Assembly: GCF_901827175.1 (NCBI RefSeq)
Contig: NZ_LR594662.1
Location: forward strand, 2,232,001-2,296,000
Reading direction: 5' to 3'
DNA from: Variovorax sp. RA8
GTDB lineage: Bacteria > Pseudomonadota > Gammaproteobacteria > Burkholderiales > Burkholderiaceae_C
DNA length: 64,000 bases
The position numbers and the translations under genes were made by a program. The notes under the pieces are model-generated. The model had not been told where the DNA came from. It worked only from the letters and a program-made list of their open reading frames with translations, and made no database searches. Positions within the stretch are counted from its first letter, which is position 1. Each line of letters starts with the position of its first letter. Below, piece by piece: positions 1-9,127 of this stretch.

Positions 1-1279
1 CGTGGCCGGCGGCGTAGGCGCCGACGCTGATCAGGTCGCGGTTGCGCTGGTAGCGCGACAGCATCTGCTTGAAGCGGCGCACCGTGTCGAACTGGGACGA
101 CGGGATCAGCGCCGTCATCGCCCGGCTGATCGAGGCCTCGATGTCGATGGCCGGGTAGTGGCCGGCCTCGGCCAGCGTGCGCGAGAGCACCACGTGGCCG
201 TCGAGAATGGCGCGCGCCGAGTCGGCAATCGGGTCCTGCTGGTCGTCGCCCTCGGAGAGCACGGTGTAGAAGGCGGTGATCGAGCCGCCGCGGCCCTGCG
301 CGTCGCGCGCGCCGTTGCCCGCGCGCTCCACCAGTGCCGGCAGCTTGGCGAAGACCGAGGGCGGGTAGCCCTTGGTCGCGGGCGGCTCGCCCACCGCCAG
401 CGCGATCTCGCGCTGCGCCATGGCGTAGCGGGTGAGCGAATCCATGATCAGCAGCACGTCCTTGCCCTGGTCGCGGAAGTATTCGGCCAGGCAGGTCGCA
501 TAAGCCGCGCCCTGCAGTCGCAGCAGCGGCGAGTTGTCGGCCGGGGCGGCGACCACCACGGCGCGCGCCAGGCCTTCCTCGCCCAGGGTGTTCTCGATGA
601 AGTCCTTGACCTCGCGGCCGCGCTCGCCGATCAGCCCGACCACGATCACCTCGGCGCTGGTGTAGCGCGCCATCATGCCGAGCAGCACGCTCTTGCCGAC
701 GCCGGAGCCGGCGAACAGGCCCATGCGCTGGCCGCGGCCGACGGTCAGCATCGCGTTGATGGCGCGCACGCCGGTATCGAGCACCGAGTCGATGGGCGCG
801 CGGGTGAGGGGGTTGATGGGCGGCGCCGACAGCGGCACCTTGCGCGCGATCTCCAGCGGGCCCAGGCCATCGAGCGGGCGGCCGACGGCATCGACCACAC
901 GCCCGAGCATGCCCTCGCCGACCGGGAGGCGCTTGCCATGGGCCTCGTCGCCGGCCGTGGCCGAGCCCGGACGCGCGAACACGCGTGCGCCGGGGATGAG
1001 ACCGGCCACCTCGCTCTGGGGCATCAGGAACAGGCGATCGCCGGCGAAGCCGACCACTTCGGCCTCGGCATGGCGCTGGGGATAGCCGGGCGGCAATTCG
1101 ATCAGGCAGTCGCTGCCCACGGGCAGCTGCAGGCCGACGGCCTCCAGCACCAGGCCGACGGCCCGCGTGAGGCGGCCGGAGTGGGTGACGGTGGCAGCGG
1201 TGCGGTTGATCTCCACGCGCGCCTGCGCGAGCGTGCCGAGCCAGGACTGCAGATGCGGGTTGGCGGTGGCGGCCGGCAT
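1..1279 (-). CDS. fliI: Flagellum-specific ATPase FliI (3' end outside window)
   Basis: FliI is the cytoplasmic ATPase of the flagellar type III export apparatus; it unloads export substrates together with FliH. The reverse strand stays open from the ATG at 1277-1279 to the window edge, giving 426 codons of a protein usually 440-480 residues long, so only the C-terminus is missing. A Walker A loop ([17 protein letters not shown]) lies near residue 190 and is followed by typical F1-beta-like ATPase sequence. The start codon overlaps the fliH stop as ATGA, indicating translational coupling. It is the last visible gene of the leftward operon fliF-fliG-fliH-fliI; fliJ would be expected next, off the window. 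Confidence 0.95.
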   Translation of the reverse strand, partial: MPAATANPHLQSWLGTLAQARVEINRTAATVTHSGRLTRAVGLVLEAVGLQLPVGSDCLIELPPGYPQRHAEAEVVGFAGDRLFLMPQSEVAGLIPGARVFARPGSATAGDEAHGKRLPVGEGMLGRVVDAVGRPLDGLGPLEIARKVPLSAPPINPLTRAPIDSVLDTGVRAINAMLTVGRGQRMGLFAGSGVGKSVLLGMMARYTSAEVIVVGLIGERGREVKDFIENTLGEEGLARAVVVAAPADNSPLLRLQGAAYATCLAEYFRDQGKDVLLIMDSLTRYAMAQREIALAVGEPPATKGYPPSVFAKLPALVERAGNGARDAQGRGGSITAFYTVLSEGDDQQDPIADSARAILDGHVVLSRTLAEAGHYPAIDIEASISRAMTALIPSSQFDTVRRFKQMLSRYQRNRDLISVGAYAAGH

Positions 1280-2055
1280 CAGAGCTCCGCGGCGTCGATG
1301 TCGCGGCTCAGGGCCGCGGTCACGCTCTTCCAGCGTGTCTCCAGGCTGGCATCCATCTCGCCGCTGGCGGACTGCACCCGGCAGCCGCCGCGTGCCAGCG
1401 TGTCGTCGGGGCGCACCTGCCAGCCGGCGATCTGCAGCTCGTTGCCCAGGCTGCTCTTCACCAGCGCCACGTCGTCGGGATGCAGCAGCAGGCGCGGTTC
1501 GCCCTGCAGTGCGGGTTCGGCATGCAGCAGGTCCTGCACCAGTGGCAGCACCCATTCGGGCTCCGCGCGCAGGGTGCGGTGCACCACCTGGCGCGCCACG
1601 TCGAGCGCCAGCGTGAGGATGGCGTCGGCCAGTTCGCTCTCGGCCCGGCGCAGCGCGGCCGGCAGCGTGGCGGCGAGGGCGCGCAACTGCTCGGCATGGG
1701 CGCTGGCGGCGGCGAGGCCCGTGGCCAGCCCTTCGGCGTGGCCTTCGGCGCGGCCCTTCGCCAGGCCCTCGCGGTGGCCTTCGATGCGGCCTTCGGCACG
1801 CGCCTGCAGGCGCAGGCGGGAGAGCTCGTTGTCGCGCGCCAGGGCCTCCGGGTCCACGCGCGGAACGACCAGGGGCTGCATGCTGTCGTGCGCGGCATCG
1901 TCGCTTTCCAGCGTGCCCATTTCCCAGCGCTGCCAGGCCGACAGCGAGGGCTTGGCGGCGGCCTTCGGCGCGGCGGCCGGCCGCGCGGGCGCATAGGCCG
2001 CGGCGAGCCGTGCGCGCGACGCGGGAGCGGTGGCTGTTTGCTTAGACGAAGTCAT
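1279..2055 (-). CDS. fliH: Flagellar assembly protein FliH
   Basis: FliH is the negative regulator and stator-like partner of the FliI ATPase in flagellar export. The 258-residue product has a low-complexity Ala-rich N-terminus, then a long charged helical region (about residues 70-135) with alternating Gly/Ala and Glu/Arg typical of the GxxxG-like FliH coiled coil, and a C-terminal domain related to V-ATPase subunit E. It overlaps fliG by 14 nt upstream and fliI by ATGA downstream, so the four genes are tightly coupled. Assignment rests on domain pattern and position; FliH sequences are poorly conserved. Confidence 0.9.
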   Translation of the reverse strand: MTSSKQTATAPASRARLAAAYAPARPAAAPKAAAKPSLSAWQRWEMGTLESDDAAHDSMQPLVVPRVDPEALARDNELSRLRLQARAEGRIEGHREGLAKGRAEGHAEGLATGLAAASAHAEQLRALAATLPAALRRAESELADAILTLALDVARQVVHRTLRAEPEWVLPLVQDLLHAEPALQGEPRLLLHPDDVALVKSSLGNELQIAGWQVRPDDTLARGGCRVQSASGEMDASLETRWKSVTAALSRDIDAAEL

Positions 2056-3037
2056 CGGTTCCCGGGGCGGCGATCACGACCTCGCCGGCATCGGCGAGGC
2101 GGCGCACCACTTGCAGGATGGCCTTCTGCTCGGCTTCGACCTGCGAGACCCGCACCGGGCCGCGCAGCTCGATGTCCTCGCGCAGCGTCTCGGCGGCGCG
2201 CTGCGACATGTTCTTGAGGAACTTGTCGCGCAGCTCCTGCGTCGAGCCCTTGAGCGCGACGATGAGCGACTCGGATTCGATGTCCTTGAGCAGGCGCTGG
2301 ACGAAGCGGTCCTCCAGGTCCAGCAGGTTCTCGAAGACGAACATCTCGTCGACGATGCGCTGCGCCAGGGTCTCGTCGTGCTCGCGCACGTGGGCGATCG
2401 CCTCTTCCTCCTGCGCGGTGCTCATGAGGTTGACGATCTCGGCCGCAGTGCGAACGCCGCCCAGGCGGCTGCGCTTGAGGCCTTCGCCCGAGAGCATCTC
2501 GGTCAGCACGTCGGTCAGCTCGGCCAGCGCCGCGGGCTGCACGCCGCCGAAGGTGGCCACGCGCATGATCACGTCGTGGCGCAGGCGCACCGGCAGCTTT
2601 TCCAGCACTTCGGAGGCCTTCTTGCGGTCCAGGTGGACCAGCAGCGTGGCAAGGATCTGCGGGTGCTCGTCGCGGATCAGCTCCACGACCTCGCCGGCCT
2701 CCAGGTCGTTGAGCCGCTCGATGCCGCCGTGCGGCTCGTCGGGCTGCAGGATGTCCTCGAGCAGGTTGCTGGCGCGGTCGTCGCCCAGCGCCTTGCGCAG
2801 CACTGCGCGGATGTAGCTGCCCGAGCCCAGGTGCAAGGCGGAGAGCTGTTCGGTCTCGAGGCGGAATTCCGCGAGGACGGCCGCCAGCTCCTCCTTGGAA
2901 ACCTGGCTCAGCTTGGCCATCGCGGCGCCCAGTGCCTGCACCTCGGTGGTGGGCAGGTGGTGCAGCGTGGCGGCGGCGCGGTCCTCGCCGAGGGACATCA
3001 GGAGGATGGCGGCCTTGCGTGTTCCGGCTTCGCTCAT
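2042..3037 (-). CDS. fliG: Flagellar motor switch protein FliG
   Basis: FliG is the C-ring protein that contacts the MotA stator and generates torque. The 331-residue length is standard for the family. The EHPQ motif of the middle domain is at residues 124-127 (LIRDEHPQILATLL), and the C-terminal domain carries the charged torque helix (KDIESESLIVALKGS region). The N-terminal domain binds FliF, encoded just upstream. Start ATG overlaps the fliF stop by 4 nt (3034-3037), so stoichiometric coupling of FliF and FliG is likely. Confidence 0.97.
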   Translation of the reverse strand: MSEAGTRKAAILLMSLGEDRAAATLHHLPTTEVQALGAAMAKLSQVSKEELAAVLAEFRLETEQLSALHLGSGSYIRAVLRKALGDDRASNLLEDILQPDEPHGGIERLNDLEAGEVVELIRDEHPQILATLLVHLDRKKASEVLEKLPVRLRHDVIMRVATFGGVQPAALAELTDVLTEMLSGEGLKRSRLGGVRTAAEIVNLMSTAQEEEAIAHVREHDETLAQRIVDEMFVFENLLDLEDRFVQRLLKDIESESLIVALKGSTQELRDKFLKNMSQRAAETLREDIELRGPVRVSQVEAEQKAILQVVRRLADAGEVVIAAPGTDDFV

Positions 3038-4734
3038 GGGTTCATCCAGTGCTTGATCAGAGTGGCGACGAGCCGCGGGTCCTGCTCGGCGGTCTGCTGT
3101 ACGTAGTCGAGGTCGGCCTGGCGGCGCTCGGCTTCGCGCTGGAGGGCGCTCAGCTGGGCGGCGCCGGCTTCATCCTCGGGATCGATGGCGGAGGCCGCCG
3201 GTGCCGGTTCGGGTGCCGCCGCGGCGGGCGGCGGCGCCAGGTGCTTGCGCAGCAGCGGCCGGAACACGGCGAACCAGGCGAACAGGGCGAGCACCCCGAG
3301 CAGCAGGTACAGGCCGATGCTCTTGGCGAGTTCGATGTTGGCGGGGTCCTTCCAGAGGGGCACCTCGGCCTGCTGCTCGTCCTGCCCGTCGCGGGCGAAG
3401 GCGCTGTTGAGCACGTTGAGCGAATCGCCGCGCTCCTGGCTGTAGCCCATGGCCTCCTTCACCAGGTTGCGGATCTGGTCGACCTCGGCCGGCGTCAGCG
3501 CGCGTGCCTTGCCGTCGGCGCCGGCCACGTGGTTCACCACCACCGCCACCGACAGGCGCTTGATCCCGCCGGCGCCCTGCTGCACATGGCGGATGGAGCG
3601 GTCGAGCTCGTAGTTGGTCGTCGTGTCCTTGCGCGAGCTGCTGGGCCCGGCCGGCGCGGTGCTGGTGGTCGCCGTCGTGGTGGTGGCGGCGCCCGGGGGC
3701 GTGGCGCCGTTGGCGGGTGCGTTGGCCGGCCGCGGTGCCGTGATCGGTGCGCCGGGGTTCACCGGCGGCTGGTTCGACAGCGCGCCCGGCACGCCGCCCG
3801 GCGGGGTGGCGCCGAGCTGGTTCGACTCGCTGGACTGCTGGCTGCGCACCGCGGCGTTGCGCGGGTCCTGGTTCGGCGCGAACTTCTCCTCGGTGCGCTC
3901 GACCACCGAGAAGTCGATGTCGGCCGCGACCTGGGCGCGCACATTGCTCGCGCCGAGGATGGGCTGCAGGATGGCCTCGATGCGGCGGATGTAGCCTTGT
4001 TCGATCTCCTGCGCGTACTTGAGCTGGCTCACGTCCAGCCCGCGCGCGCCGGCGTTGGCGGCCGACAGCAGGTTGCCGCGCTGGTCCACCACCGTCACGC
4101 TCTTGGGGTCCAGCTCCGGCACGCTGCTGGAGATCATGTGGACGATGGCGCTGACCTGGCCCTCGTCGATGCCGCGGCCGCGGTGCAGGCTCAGCACCAC
4201 GGAGGCGGAAGGCTTCTTCTGCTCGCGCACGAAGAGCGAGGGCTTGGGCAGCGCCAGGTGGACGCGGGCCGACTCGACCGTGCCGATCGACTCGATCGAG
4301 CGGGCCAGCTCACCCTCCAGCCCGCGCTGGTAGTTGACCTGCTCGGCGAACTGGCTGGTGCCGAACTTCTGGTTGTCCATCAGCTCGAAGCCCACCCCGC
4401 CGCCCTTGGGCAGGCCCTGGGCCGCGAGCTTGAGGCGCACTTCGGGCACCTTGTCGCCCGCGATCAGGATCGCGCTGCCGCCCTCGGCGAACTTGTAGGG
4501 CACGTTCATCTGCGTCAGCGAGGCGATGATCGCGCCGCCGTCGCGGTCCGAGACGTTGGTGTAGAGCACCTTGTAGTCCGGTGCGCGGCTCCAAAGCGTG
4601 AAGGCGGCGGCCGCCGCCACCAGGGCTGCGGCGCCGACGATCAGCGGCAGCTTGGGCTGGGCGCGCAGGCGTTCCAGCAGCGGCGTGCCCGCCGCTGCCG
4701 GCATCGCGCCCGCGGGCGCTGCCGTGCTGCTCAT
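3034..4734 (-). CDS. fliF: Flagellar MS-ring protein FliF
   Basis: FliF forms the inner-membrane MS ring on which the export gate and C ring assemble. With the ATG at 4734 the protein has 566 residues, normal for the family. It has a transmembrane helix at about 31-47, the periplasmic ring-building domains (YscJ-like), a Pro/Ala/Thr-rich linker, a second membrane helix at about 472-491 and a cytoplasmic tail ending in the FliG-binding segment (LVATLIKHWMNP). The frame is open further upstream to 4902, but that extension is unlike FliF. The chosen ATG overlaps the stop of a mini-ORF (4731-4796), an ATGA arrangement that may couple translation. Divergent fliE starts 266 bp away. Confidence 0.95.
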   Translation of the reverse strand: MSSTAAPAGAMPAAAGTPLLERLRAQPKLPLIVGAAALVAAAAAFTLWSRAPDYKVLYTNVSDRDGGAIIASLTQMNVPYKFAEGGSAILIAGDKVPEVRLKLAAQGLPKGGGVGFELMDNQKFGTSQFAEQVNYQRGLEGELARSIESIGTVESARVHLALPKPSLFVREQKKPSASVVLSLHRGRGIDEGQVSAIVHMISSSVPELDPKSVTVVDQRGNLLSAANAGARGLDVSQLKYAQEIEQGYIRRIEAILQPILGASNVRAQVAADIDFSVVERTEEKFAPNQDPRNAAVRSQQSSESNQLGATPPGGVPGALSNQPPVNPGAPITAPRPANAPANGATPPGAATTTTATTSTAPAGPSSSRKDTTTNYELDRSIRHVQQGAGGIKRLSVAVVVNHVAGADGKARALTPAEVDQIRNLVKEAMGYSQERGDSLNVLNSAFARDGQDEQQAEVPLWKDPANIELAKSIGLYLLLGVLALFAWFAVFRPLLRKHLAPPPAAAAPEPAPAASAIDPEDEAGAAQLSALQREAERRQADLDYVQQTAEQDPRLVATLIKHWMNP

Positions 4735-4796
4735 GCTTGGGCCCCGGCCATGGCACAGGCCAGGAGGAGCGGGAGAAGTCGTCGAGGTGGAGTCAT
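4731..4796 (-). CDS. Possible 21-codon leader peptide upstream of fliF
   Basis: A 21-codon ORF starts MTPPRRLLPLLL and ends AMAGAQA; its TGA overlaps the fliF ATG as ATGA. The peptide resembles a signal peptide: two arginines, a hydrophobic Leu/Ala core and an AxA end. It is not recognisable as any known protein. It may be a translated leader coupling ribosomes into fliF, the stump of a lost secreted protein, or chance. No strong ribosome-binding site precedes its ATG. Confidence 0.25.
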   Translation of the reverse strand: MTPPRRLLPLLLACAMAGAQA

Positions 4797-5000
4797 GCCG
4801 TTGAAGTCGCGAGCAGCCTTTTTGTTTCGCGATCGATTCTCGGCAGCAGGCGTGAAATCGATTGGTCGAACAGCCGGGGTTTTCGCCGTCAGTTGAGCGC
4901 ATCTCTTTCGGGTCCCCGCGGTTACGCTGAAAACACGCGGGAGAGCCACGGCCCTCCTGTAGGAACGCAAGCGTCTTCCAGACTTACCAAAAGGTTCTAC

Positions 5001-5321
5001 ATGTCCATCTCAGCCATCGAATCCGTCCTGCAGCAGATGCGGGTGACCGCGCTCCAGACCGGCATCGCGCCGCGCCCCGCCGCCGAGTCGGCCCCGCAGG
5101 CCGGCTTCGCCGCCGAACTGAGGCGCTCGCTCGAGGGCATCAGCACGGCGCAGAACAAGGCCTACGGCCAGGCCGAGGCCTTCGAGCTCGGGCGTCCCGG
5201 CGTCGCACTGAACGACGTGATGGTCGACCTGCAGAAGGCCAACGTGGCTTTCCAGACCGGCCTGCAGGTGCGCAACCGGCTGGTGGCGGCCTACCAGGAA
5301 GTGATGAGCCTGCCGGCATAG
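5001..5321 (+). CDS. fliE: Flagellar hook-basal body protein FliE
   Basis: FliE joins the MS ring to the proximal rod and is the first substrate of the export gate. The ATG at 5001 follows an AAAGG box and gives 106 residues, the usual FliE length. The C-terminal part (DVMVDLQKANVAFQTGLQVR, then NRLVAAYQEVMSLPA) is the conserved helix shared with rod proteins. The frame extends upstream to 4737, but that stretch has no family similarity. The gene is divergent from fliF, so both promoters should lie within 4735-5000. Confidence 0.95.
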   Translation: MSISAIESVLQQMRVTALQTGIAPRPAAESAPQAGFAAELRRSLEGISTAQNKAYGQAEAFELGRPGVALNDVMVDLQKANVAFQTGLQVRNRLVAAYQEVMSLPA

Positions 5322-5450
5322 GCTCCCCCCAGGTTGGCTCACTTCGTGTAGCCGCCCACCCCCTACCGGGGGGCAACACCAGCGGCCCGGCAAAGCCGGT
5401 TCCGCGGTGTTCCTGGAATCAGGGGCGCGAAACGAGCTCTGGGATGGCCC
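5322..5450 (+). repeat. GC-rich intergenic repeat with hairpins after fliE
   Basis: The stretch contains an interrupted C-run/G-run hairpin (CCCCCTACCGGGGGG) and GGCCCGGCAAAGCCGGTTCC, plus the segment TGGCTCACTTCGTGTAGCCG. I recognise this as resembling a dispersed intergenic repeat common in Comamonadaceae genomes; that is memory, not a search. Here it separates fliE from the fliC promoter and could end fliE transcription. Confidence 0.55.
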
Positions 5451-5477
5451 TAAAGATTTGGAAAGCGCTGCCGATAA
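5451..5477 (+). promoter_or_regulatory. Sigma-28 (FliA) promoter of fliC
   Basis: TAAAGATT at 5451-5458, an 11-nt spacer, then GCCGATAA at 5470-5477. The established FliA consensus is TAAAGTTT-N11-GCCGATAA, so this differs at one position. It lies about 98 nt upstream of the fliC start, making fliC a late-class gene under FliA (encoded at 33725-34465). Confidence 0.92.
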
Positions 5478-5575
5478 CTGAACCAACGATGGCTTGAATC
5501 TCACGGTGGGAAGCGGGTCCAGCGTTGCGGCCGGTTTGGCCGAAGTCCACAACCTTTGTTTATCAGGAGTCGAAC

Positions 5576-7123
5576 ATGGCGCAAGTCATCAACACCAACA
5601 GCCTCTCGCTGGTGGCGCAGAACAACCTCAACAAGTCCCAGAGCTCGTTGAACACGGCGATCGAGCGCCTGTCCTCCGGCATGCGCATCAACAGCGCCAA
5701 GGACGACGCGGCCGGCCAGGCCATCGCCAACCGCTTCACCGCCAACGTCAAGGGCCTGACCCAGGCCGCGCGCAATGCCAACGACGGCATCTCGCTCGCC
5801 CAGACGACGGAAGGCGCGCTGAACGAAATCAACAACAACCTGCAGCGCGTTCGCGAACTGTCGGTGCAAGCCGCCAACGGCACGAACTCCTCCAGCGACC
5901 TCTCGTCGATCCAGGCTGAAATCAAGCAGCGCCTCGACGAAATCGACCGCGTGTCGGCCCAGACCCAGTTCAACGGCGTGAACGTGCTCGCCAAGGACAG
6001 CAAGCTGAGCATCCAGGTCGGCGCGAACGACGGCGAGACGATCGACATCAACCTGCAGGAAATCACGTCCAAGACGCTCGGCCTGGGCAACATGGACATC
6101 ACGAAGAAGTCGCTCGACCTGTCGACCGTCAGCGCGACCGCCACGACCGTGGTGACCCCGGGTACGACCGGCGCGACCACCTCGGTGAACCTGACGGCCG
6201 TCGACGGCGCCGCCGCCAGCTCGTACACCGTGTACGTCGACGACGCCGACGCCGACACGCTCTACGTGTCCGACGACGGCGGCACGACCTTCTACGCCGC
6301 CACCTACGACAGCGCATCGGGCACCCTCGGCTTCGACGGCTCCACCCCGCTGGGCGCCGCTCCGACGGCAACGCTGGCTGCGGCCGGCCAGGAAATCTCC
6401 ACCGGCACGGGCGCGACCGTCAACGTCGACAACGTCGTGGCAGTCAACACCGACGCCGCCGCGTCGATCGACATGTTCGTCGACCAGAACGGCGACTGGT
6501 TCGTGTCGCGCGACGGCGGCACCAACGTCATCGCGGCGACCTTCGACGCGACGACCGGCCAGGTGACCTACGACAGCGGCGACTTCGCCACCGAAGCGCC
6601 GCCCGCCACCGGCATCTCGGATGCGATCACCAGCTACGAAGTGCCCCCGGTCGCGGTGCCGGATGTCACCGCCGACCTCTCCGGTCTGCCGGCGGCTTCG
6701 GTGGGCGCGTCCCCGACCCTGCACAAGGTCACGAACGCCGACGGCTCTGCCGGTGGCTACGTGGTCAAGGGCCAGGCGAACGGCGCCGACGTGTACTACA
6801 AGGCCAACGTGGCCAACGACGGCACCGTGACCCTGGGCGAGCAGTACAACCAGGACCCGCTGGCTTCGATCGACAAGGCCCTGGCCGGCGTCGACGAGCT
6901 GCGCAGCCAGCTCGGTGCGGTCCAGAACCGTTTCGAGTCGACCATCACGAACCTGAACAACACGACCAACAACCTGTCGGCCGCCCGTTCGCGTATCGAG
7001 GATGCCGACTATGCGGTGGAAGTGTCGAACATGACGCGCGCCCAGATCCTGCAACAGGCCGGCACCTCCGTCCTGGCGCAGGCCAACCAGACCACGCAAG
7101 GCGTTCTCTCGCTGCTGCGCTGA
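5576..7123 (+). CDS. fliC: Flagellin FliC
   Basis: FliC is the filament subunit exported through the flagellar channel with FliS as chaperone. Start ATG at 5576 is preceded by AGGAG. The 515-residue protein has the conserved D0/D1 N-terminus ([20 protein letters not shown], then [21 protein letters not shown]) and C-terminus ([20 protein letters not shown], then [12 protein letters not shown]). The central region (about 195-400) is an Asp/Thr/Ala-rich variable domain containing two copies of a roughly 35-residue module built around VS-DGGT-AAT[YF]D. Expression is from the sigma-28 promoter 98 nt upstream; a strong terminator follows. Confidence 0.97.
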   Translation: MAQVINTNSLSLVAQNNLNKSQSSLNTAIERLSSGMRINSAKDDAAGQAIANRFTANVKGLTQAARNANDGISLAQTTEGALNEINNNLQRVRELSVQAANGTNSSSDLSSIQAEIKQRLDEIDRVSAQTQFNGVNVLAKDSKLSIQVGANDGETIDINLQEITSKTLGLGNMDITKKSLDLSTVSATATTVVTPGTTGATTSVNLTAVDGAAASSYTVYVDDADADTLYVSDDGGTTFYAATYDSASGTLGFDGSTPLGAAPTATLAAAGQEISTGTGATVNVDNVVAVNTDAAASIDMFVDQNGDWFVSRDGGTNVIAATFDATTGQVTYDSGDFATEAPPATGISDAITSYEVPPVAVPDVTADLSGLPAASVGASPTLHKVTNADGSAGGYVVKGQANGADVYYKANVANDGTVTLGEQYNQDPLASIDKALAGVDELRSQLGAVQNRFESTITNLNNTTNNLSAARSRIEDADYAVEVSNMTRAQILQQAGTSVLAQANQTTQGVLSLLR

Positions 7124-7168
7124 TCGGCAAATCGCGCCCATGCACCTGCCGCAAGGCAGGTGCGCGCG

Positions 7169-7208
7169 GCGCAGACGTGGGGCTTTCCAGCCGCGCGTCT
7201 GCGCTTTT
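7169..7208 (+). terminator. Rho-independent terminator of fliC
   Basis: GCGCAGACG (7169-7177) pairs with CGTCTGCGC (7196-7204), an inner GGCT/AGCC pair (7181-7184 with 7189-7192) extends the fold, and TTTT follows. It is preceded by another perfect 8-bp hairpin (7143-7150 with 7155-7162, GCAA loop). Confidence 0.8.
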
Positions 7209-7246
7209 CCCTGCGGCTTCCAAGATAGAGGCCGCAGGGAAAAGCG
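7202..7246 (+). repeat. 16-bp perfect inverted repeat between fliC and flaG
   Basis: CGCTTTTCCCTGCGGC at 7202-7217 is repeated inverted without mismatch at 7231-7246, with a 13-nt loop. Its left arm overlaps the 3' arm and T-run of the fliC terminator, so the two hairpins are mutually exclusive. It could be a second terminator, an mRNA stabiliser, or a switch between fliC termination and read-through to flaG. Confidence 0.7.
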
Positions 7247-7265
7247 AACAACCGGAGTCGGTGTC

Positions 7266-7622
7266 ATGTCAGTCCCAGTCAGCCCTGCGGCAGAGAGCGC
7301 GCGGGCAGCGCAAATGCTCGCCGGCCGTGGCGGCGATGCCGACGCTGCGGCGGCGGCCAGGACGACGCCGGAGCCGGACCCGGCTGCGGTCGAGGCGGCG
7401 CCGGACGCGATCGAGAACGCGGTGCGCGAGATCAACGAATCCCTGCGGGGCCAGTCGATCGGCGTGCGCTTCGAGGTCGACGGCGAGACCGACCGGCTGG
7501 TCGTGAAGGTGGTCGACCGGACGAGCGGCGAACTGATCCGCCAGATCCCGTCCGAGGAAGTGCTGCGCATCGCGAAGCTGCTGGGCAGGGTGCCCGGCGC
7601 GCTGGTGAGCGAGTCGGCTTGA
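7266..7622 (+). CDS. flaG: FlaG family flagellar protein
   Basis: FlaG proteins sit between fliC and fliD in polar-flagellated bacteria and influence filament length. The ATG at 7266 gives 118 residues. The conserved FlaG core is at the C-terminus: the NAVREINESL helix, GVRFEVDGETDRLVVKVVD and the signature TSGELIRQIPSEEVLRIA. The N-terminal 55 residues are Ala/Pro-rich and probably disordered. A longer in-frame start at 7140 would translate through the fliC terminator and is rejected. Confidence 0.88.
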   Translation: MSVPVSPAAESARAAQMLAGRGGDADAAAAARTTPEPDPAAVEAAPDAIENAVREINESLRGQSIGVRFEVDGETDRLVVKVVDRTSGELIRQIPSEEVLRIAKLLGRVPGALVSESA

Positions 7623-7657
7623 ACGATAGAACTGGCAACTGAAGAGGAACAACAACC

Positions 7658-9106
7658 ATGGCAGTCAGCAGCATCGGCGTCGGCTCCGGGCTCGACCTGG
7701 GTACCTTGCTCAAGCAGCTCGAGACCGCCGAGAGCCAGCCCCTGGTCGCGATCCAGAGCCGGGCGACCAGCTACACCACGAAGCTGTCGGCCTACTCGCA
7801 GGTGCAGAGCGCGCTCAACACGCTGAAGACCGCCGGCGACAAGCTCGCCGATCCGGCGTTCTTCAAGACGGTGAAGGCCTCGGTCGGCGATGCCGACGTG
7901 CTGAGCGCGACGACCAGCGGCACCTCGGTGTCCGGCAGCTACGCCATCGATGTCACGCAGCTGGCGCAATCGCAGTCGCTGGTGTCGACCGGGCAGGCGA
8001 GCGCGAAGACGGCGATCGGCAAGGGCACCATCACGATCAACTTCGGCACCATCGACGGCGGCACGCTGAACCCCGCCACCGGGCAGTACACCGGCGCGAG
8101 CTTCGATGCCGATGCCGAGCGCGAGCCGGCGCAGATCACCATCGGCGACAGCACCAACACGCTCGAAGGGATCCGCGATGCGATCAACAAGGCGAACGCC
8201 GGCGTCACCGCCAGCGTGGTGAACGACGGCAGCGGCACGCCCTACCGCCTGGTGCTGGTGTCGGCCCAGTCGGGCGAGGCCTCGACCATGCAGATCTCGG
8301 TGGCCGGCGATGCCGCGCTGCAGAACCTGCTGGCGTACGACCCGGCCGGCACGCAGACGATGAAGCAGACCACGGTCGGCCAGGACGCCAGGCTCAACGT
8401 GAACGGCATCGACATCGTCAGCGCCAGCAACACCGTGCAGGAAGGCATCCAGGGCACCACGCTGACGCTTGCGAAGATCGGCACGAGCAGCCTCAAGCTG
8501 ACGAGCGACACCTCCGCGGTCTCGGCGGCCATCACCGCCTTCGTCAACGCCTACAACAGCCTGCAGAGCACCGCATCCAAGCTCACGGCCTACAACGCCG
8601 ACACCAAGACCGGCGCTGCCCTGATGGGCGACCAGACGCTGCGCAACGTGCTGACGCGGGTCCGCCAGACCCTCACGGGCGCGCAGGAGGGCGGGCCCAA
8701 CGACATGAAGGTGCTGTCGGAGATCGGGGTGAGCTTTCAGAAGGACGGCACGCTCGCGATCGACTCGACCAAGCTGGCCGGCGCGCTGAGCAAGAACCTG
8801 GAGGGCGTTGCCGGACTGTTCTCCAGCGCCACCGGCAGTACCGGCGGCTACGGCAAGCAGGTGAGCGCGCTCGTGACGGAAGTGACCTCCAGCGACGGTG
8901 CGCTGACCATCGCCACCAACGGCGTGAACGCCACGCTCGAGGACCTGAGCGACCAGTACAACGCGGTGCAGGCGCGCGTCGAGTCCACGGTGGAGCGCTA
9001 CCGCGCCCAGTTCACGCAGCTCGACGTGCTGATCAACAGCCTCAACAACACCATGACCTATCTCACGCAGCAGTTCGATGCGATGAACGCCGTGAGCAAG
9101 AAGTAA
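7658..9106 (+). CDS. fliD: Flagellar filament cap protein FliD (HAP2)
   Basis: FliD caps the growing filament and directs flagellin folding. The 482-residue product begins MAVSSIGVGSGLDLGTLLKQ, the typical FliD N-terminus, and ends with the helical FliD C-domain (YNAVQARVESTVERYRAQFT, then LINSLNNTMTYLTQQF). The middle is Ala/Thr/Ser-rich and variable, as expected. A GAAGAGGA box lies upstream of the ATG. It is the first gene of a fliD-fliS-fliT run with short spacers. Confidence 0.96.
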   Translation: MAVSSIGVGSGLDLGTLLKQLETAESQPLVAIQSRATSYTTKLSAYSQVQSALNTLKTAGDKLADPAFFKTVKASVGDADVLSATTSGTSVSGSYAIDVTQLAQSQSLVSTGQASAKTAIGKGTITINFGTIDGGTLNPATGQYTGASFDADAEREPAQITIGDSTNTLEGIRDAINKANAGVTASVVNDGSGTPYRLVLVSAQSGEASTMQISVAGDAALQNLLAYDPAGTQTMKQTTVGQDARLNVNGIDIVSASNTVQEGIQGTTLTLAKIGTSSLKLTSDTSAVSAAITAFVNAYNSLQSTASKLTAYNADTKTGAALMGDQTLRNVLTRVRQTLTGAQEGGPNDMKVLSEIGVSFQKDGTLAIDSTKLAGALSKNLEGVAGLFSSATGSTGGYGKQVSALVTEVTSSDGALTIATNGVNATLEDLSDQYNAVQARVESTVERYRAQFTQLDVLINSLNNTMTYLTQQFDAMNAVSKK

Positions 9107-9127
9107 TCAGCCCAACGAAAGCCGTCG

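Noticed and set aside
5501..7969. An 822-codon reverse frame opposite fliC, flaG and fliD
   Set aside because: Antisense shadow; it crosses the fliC terminator and three confident genes.
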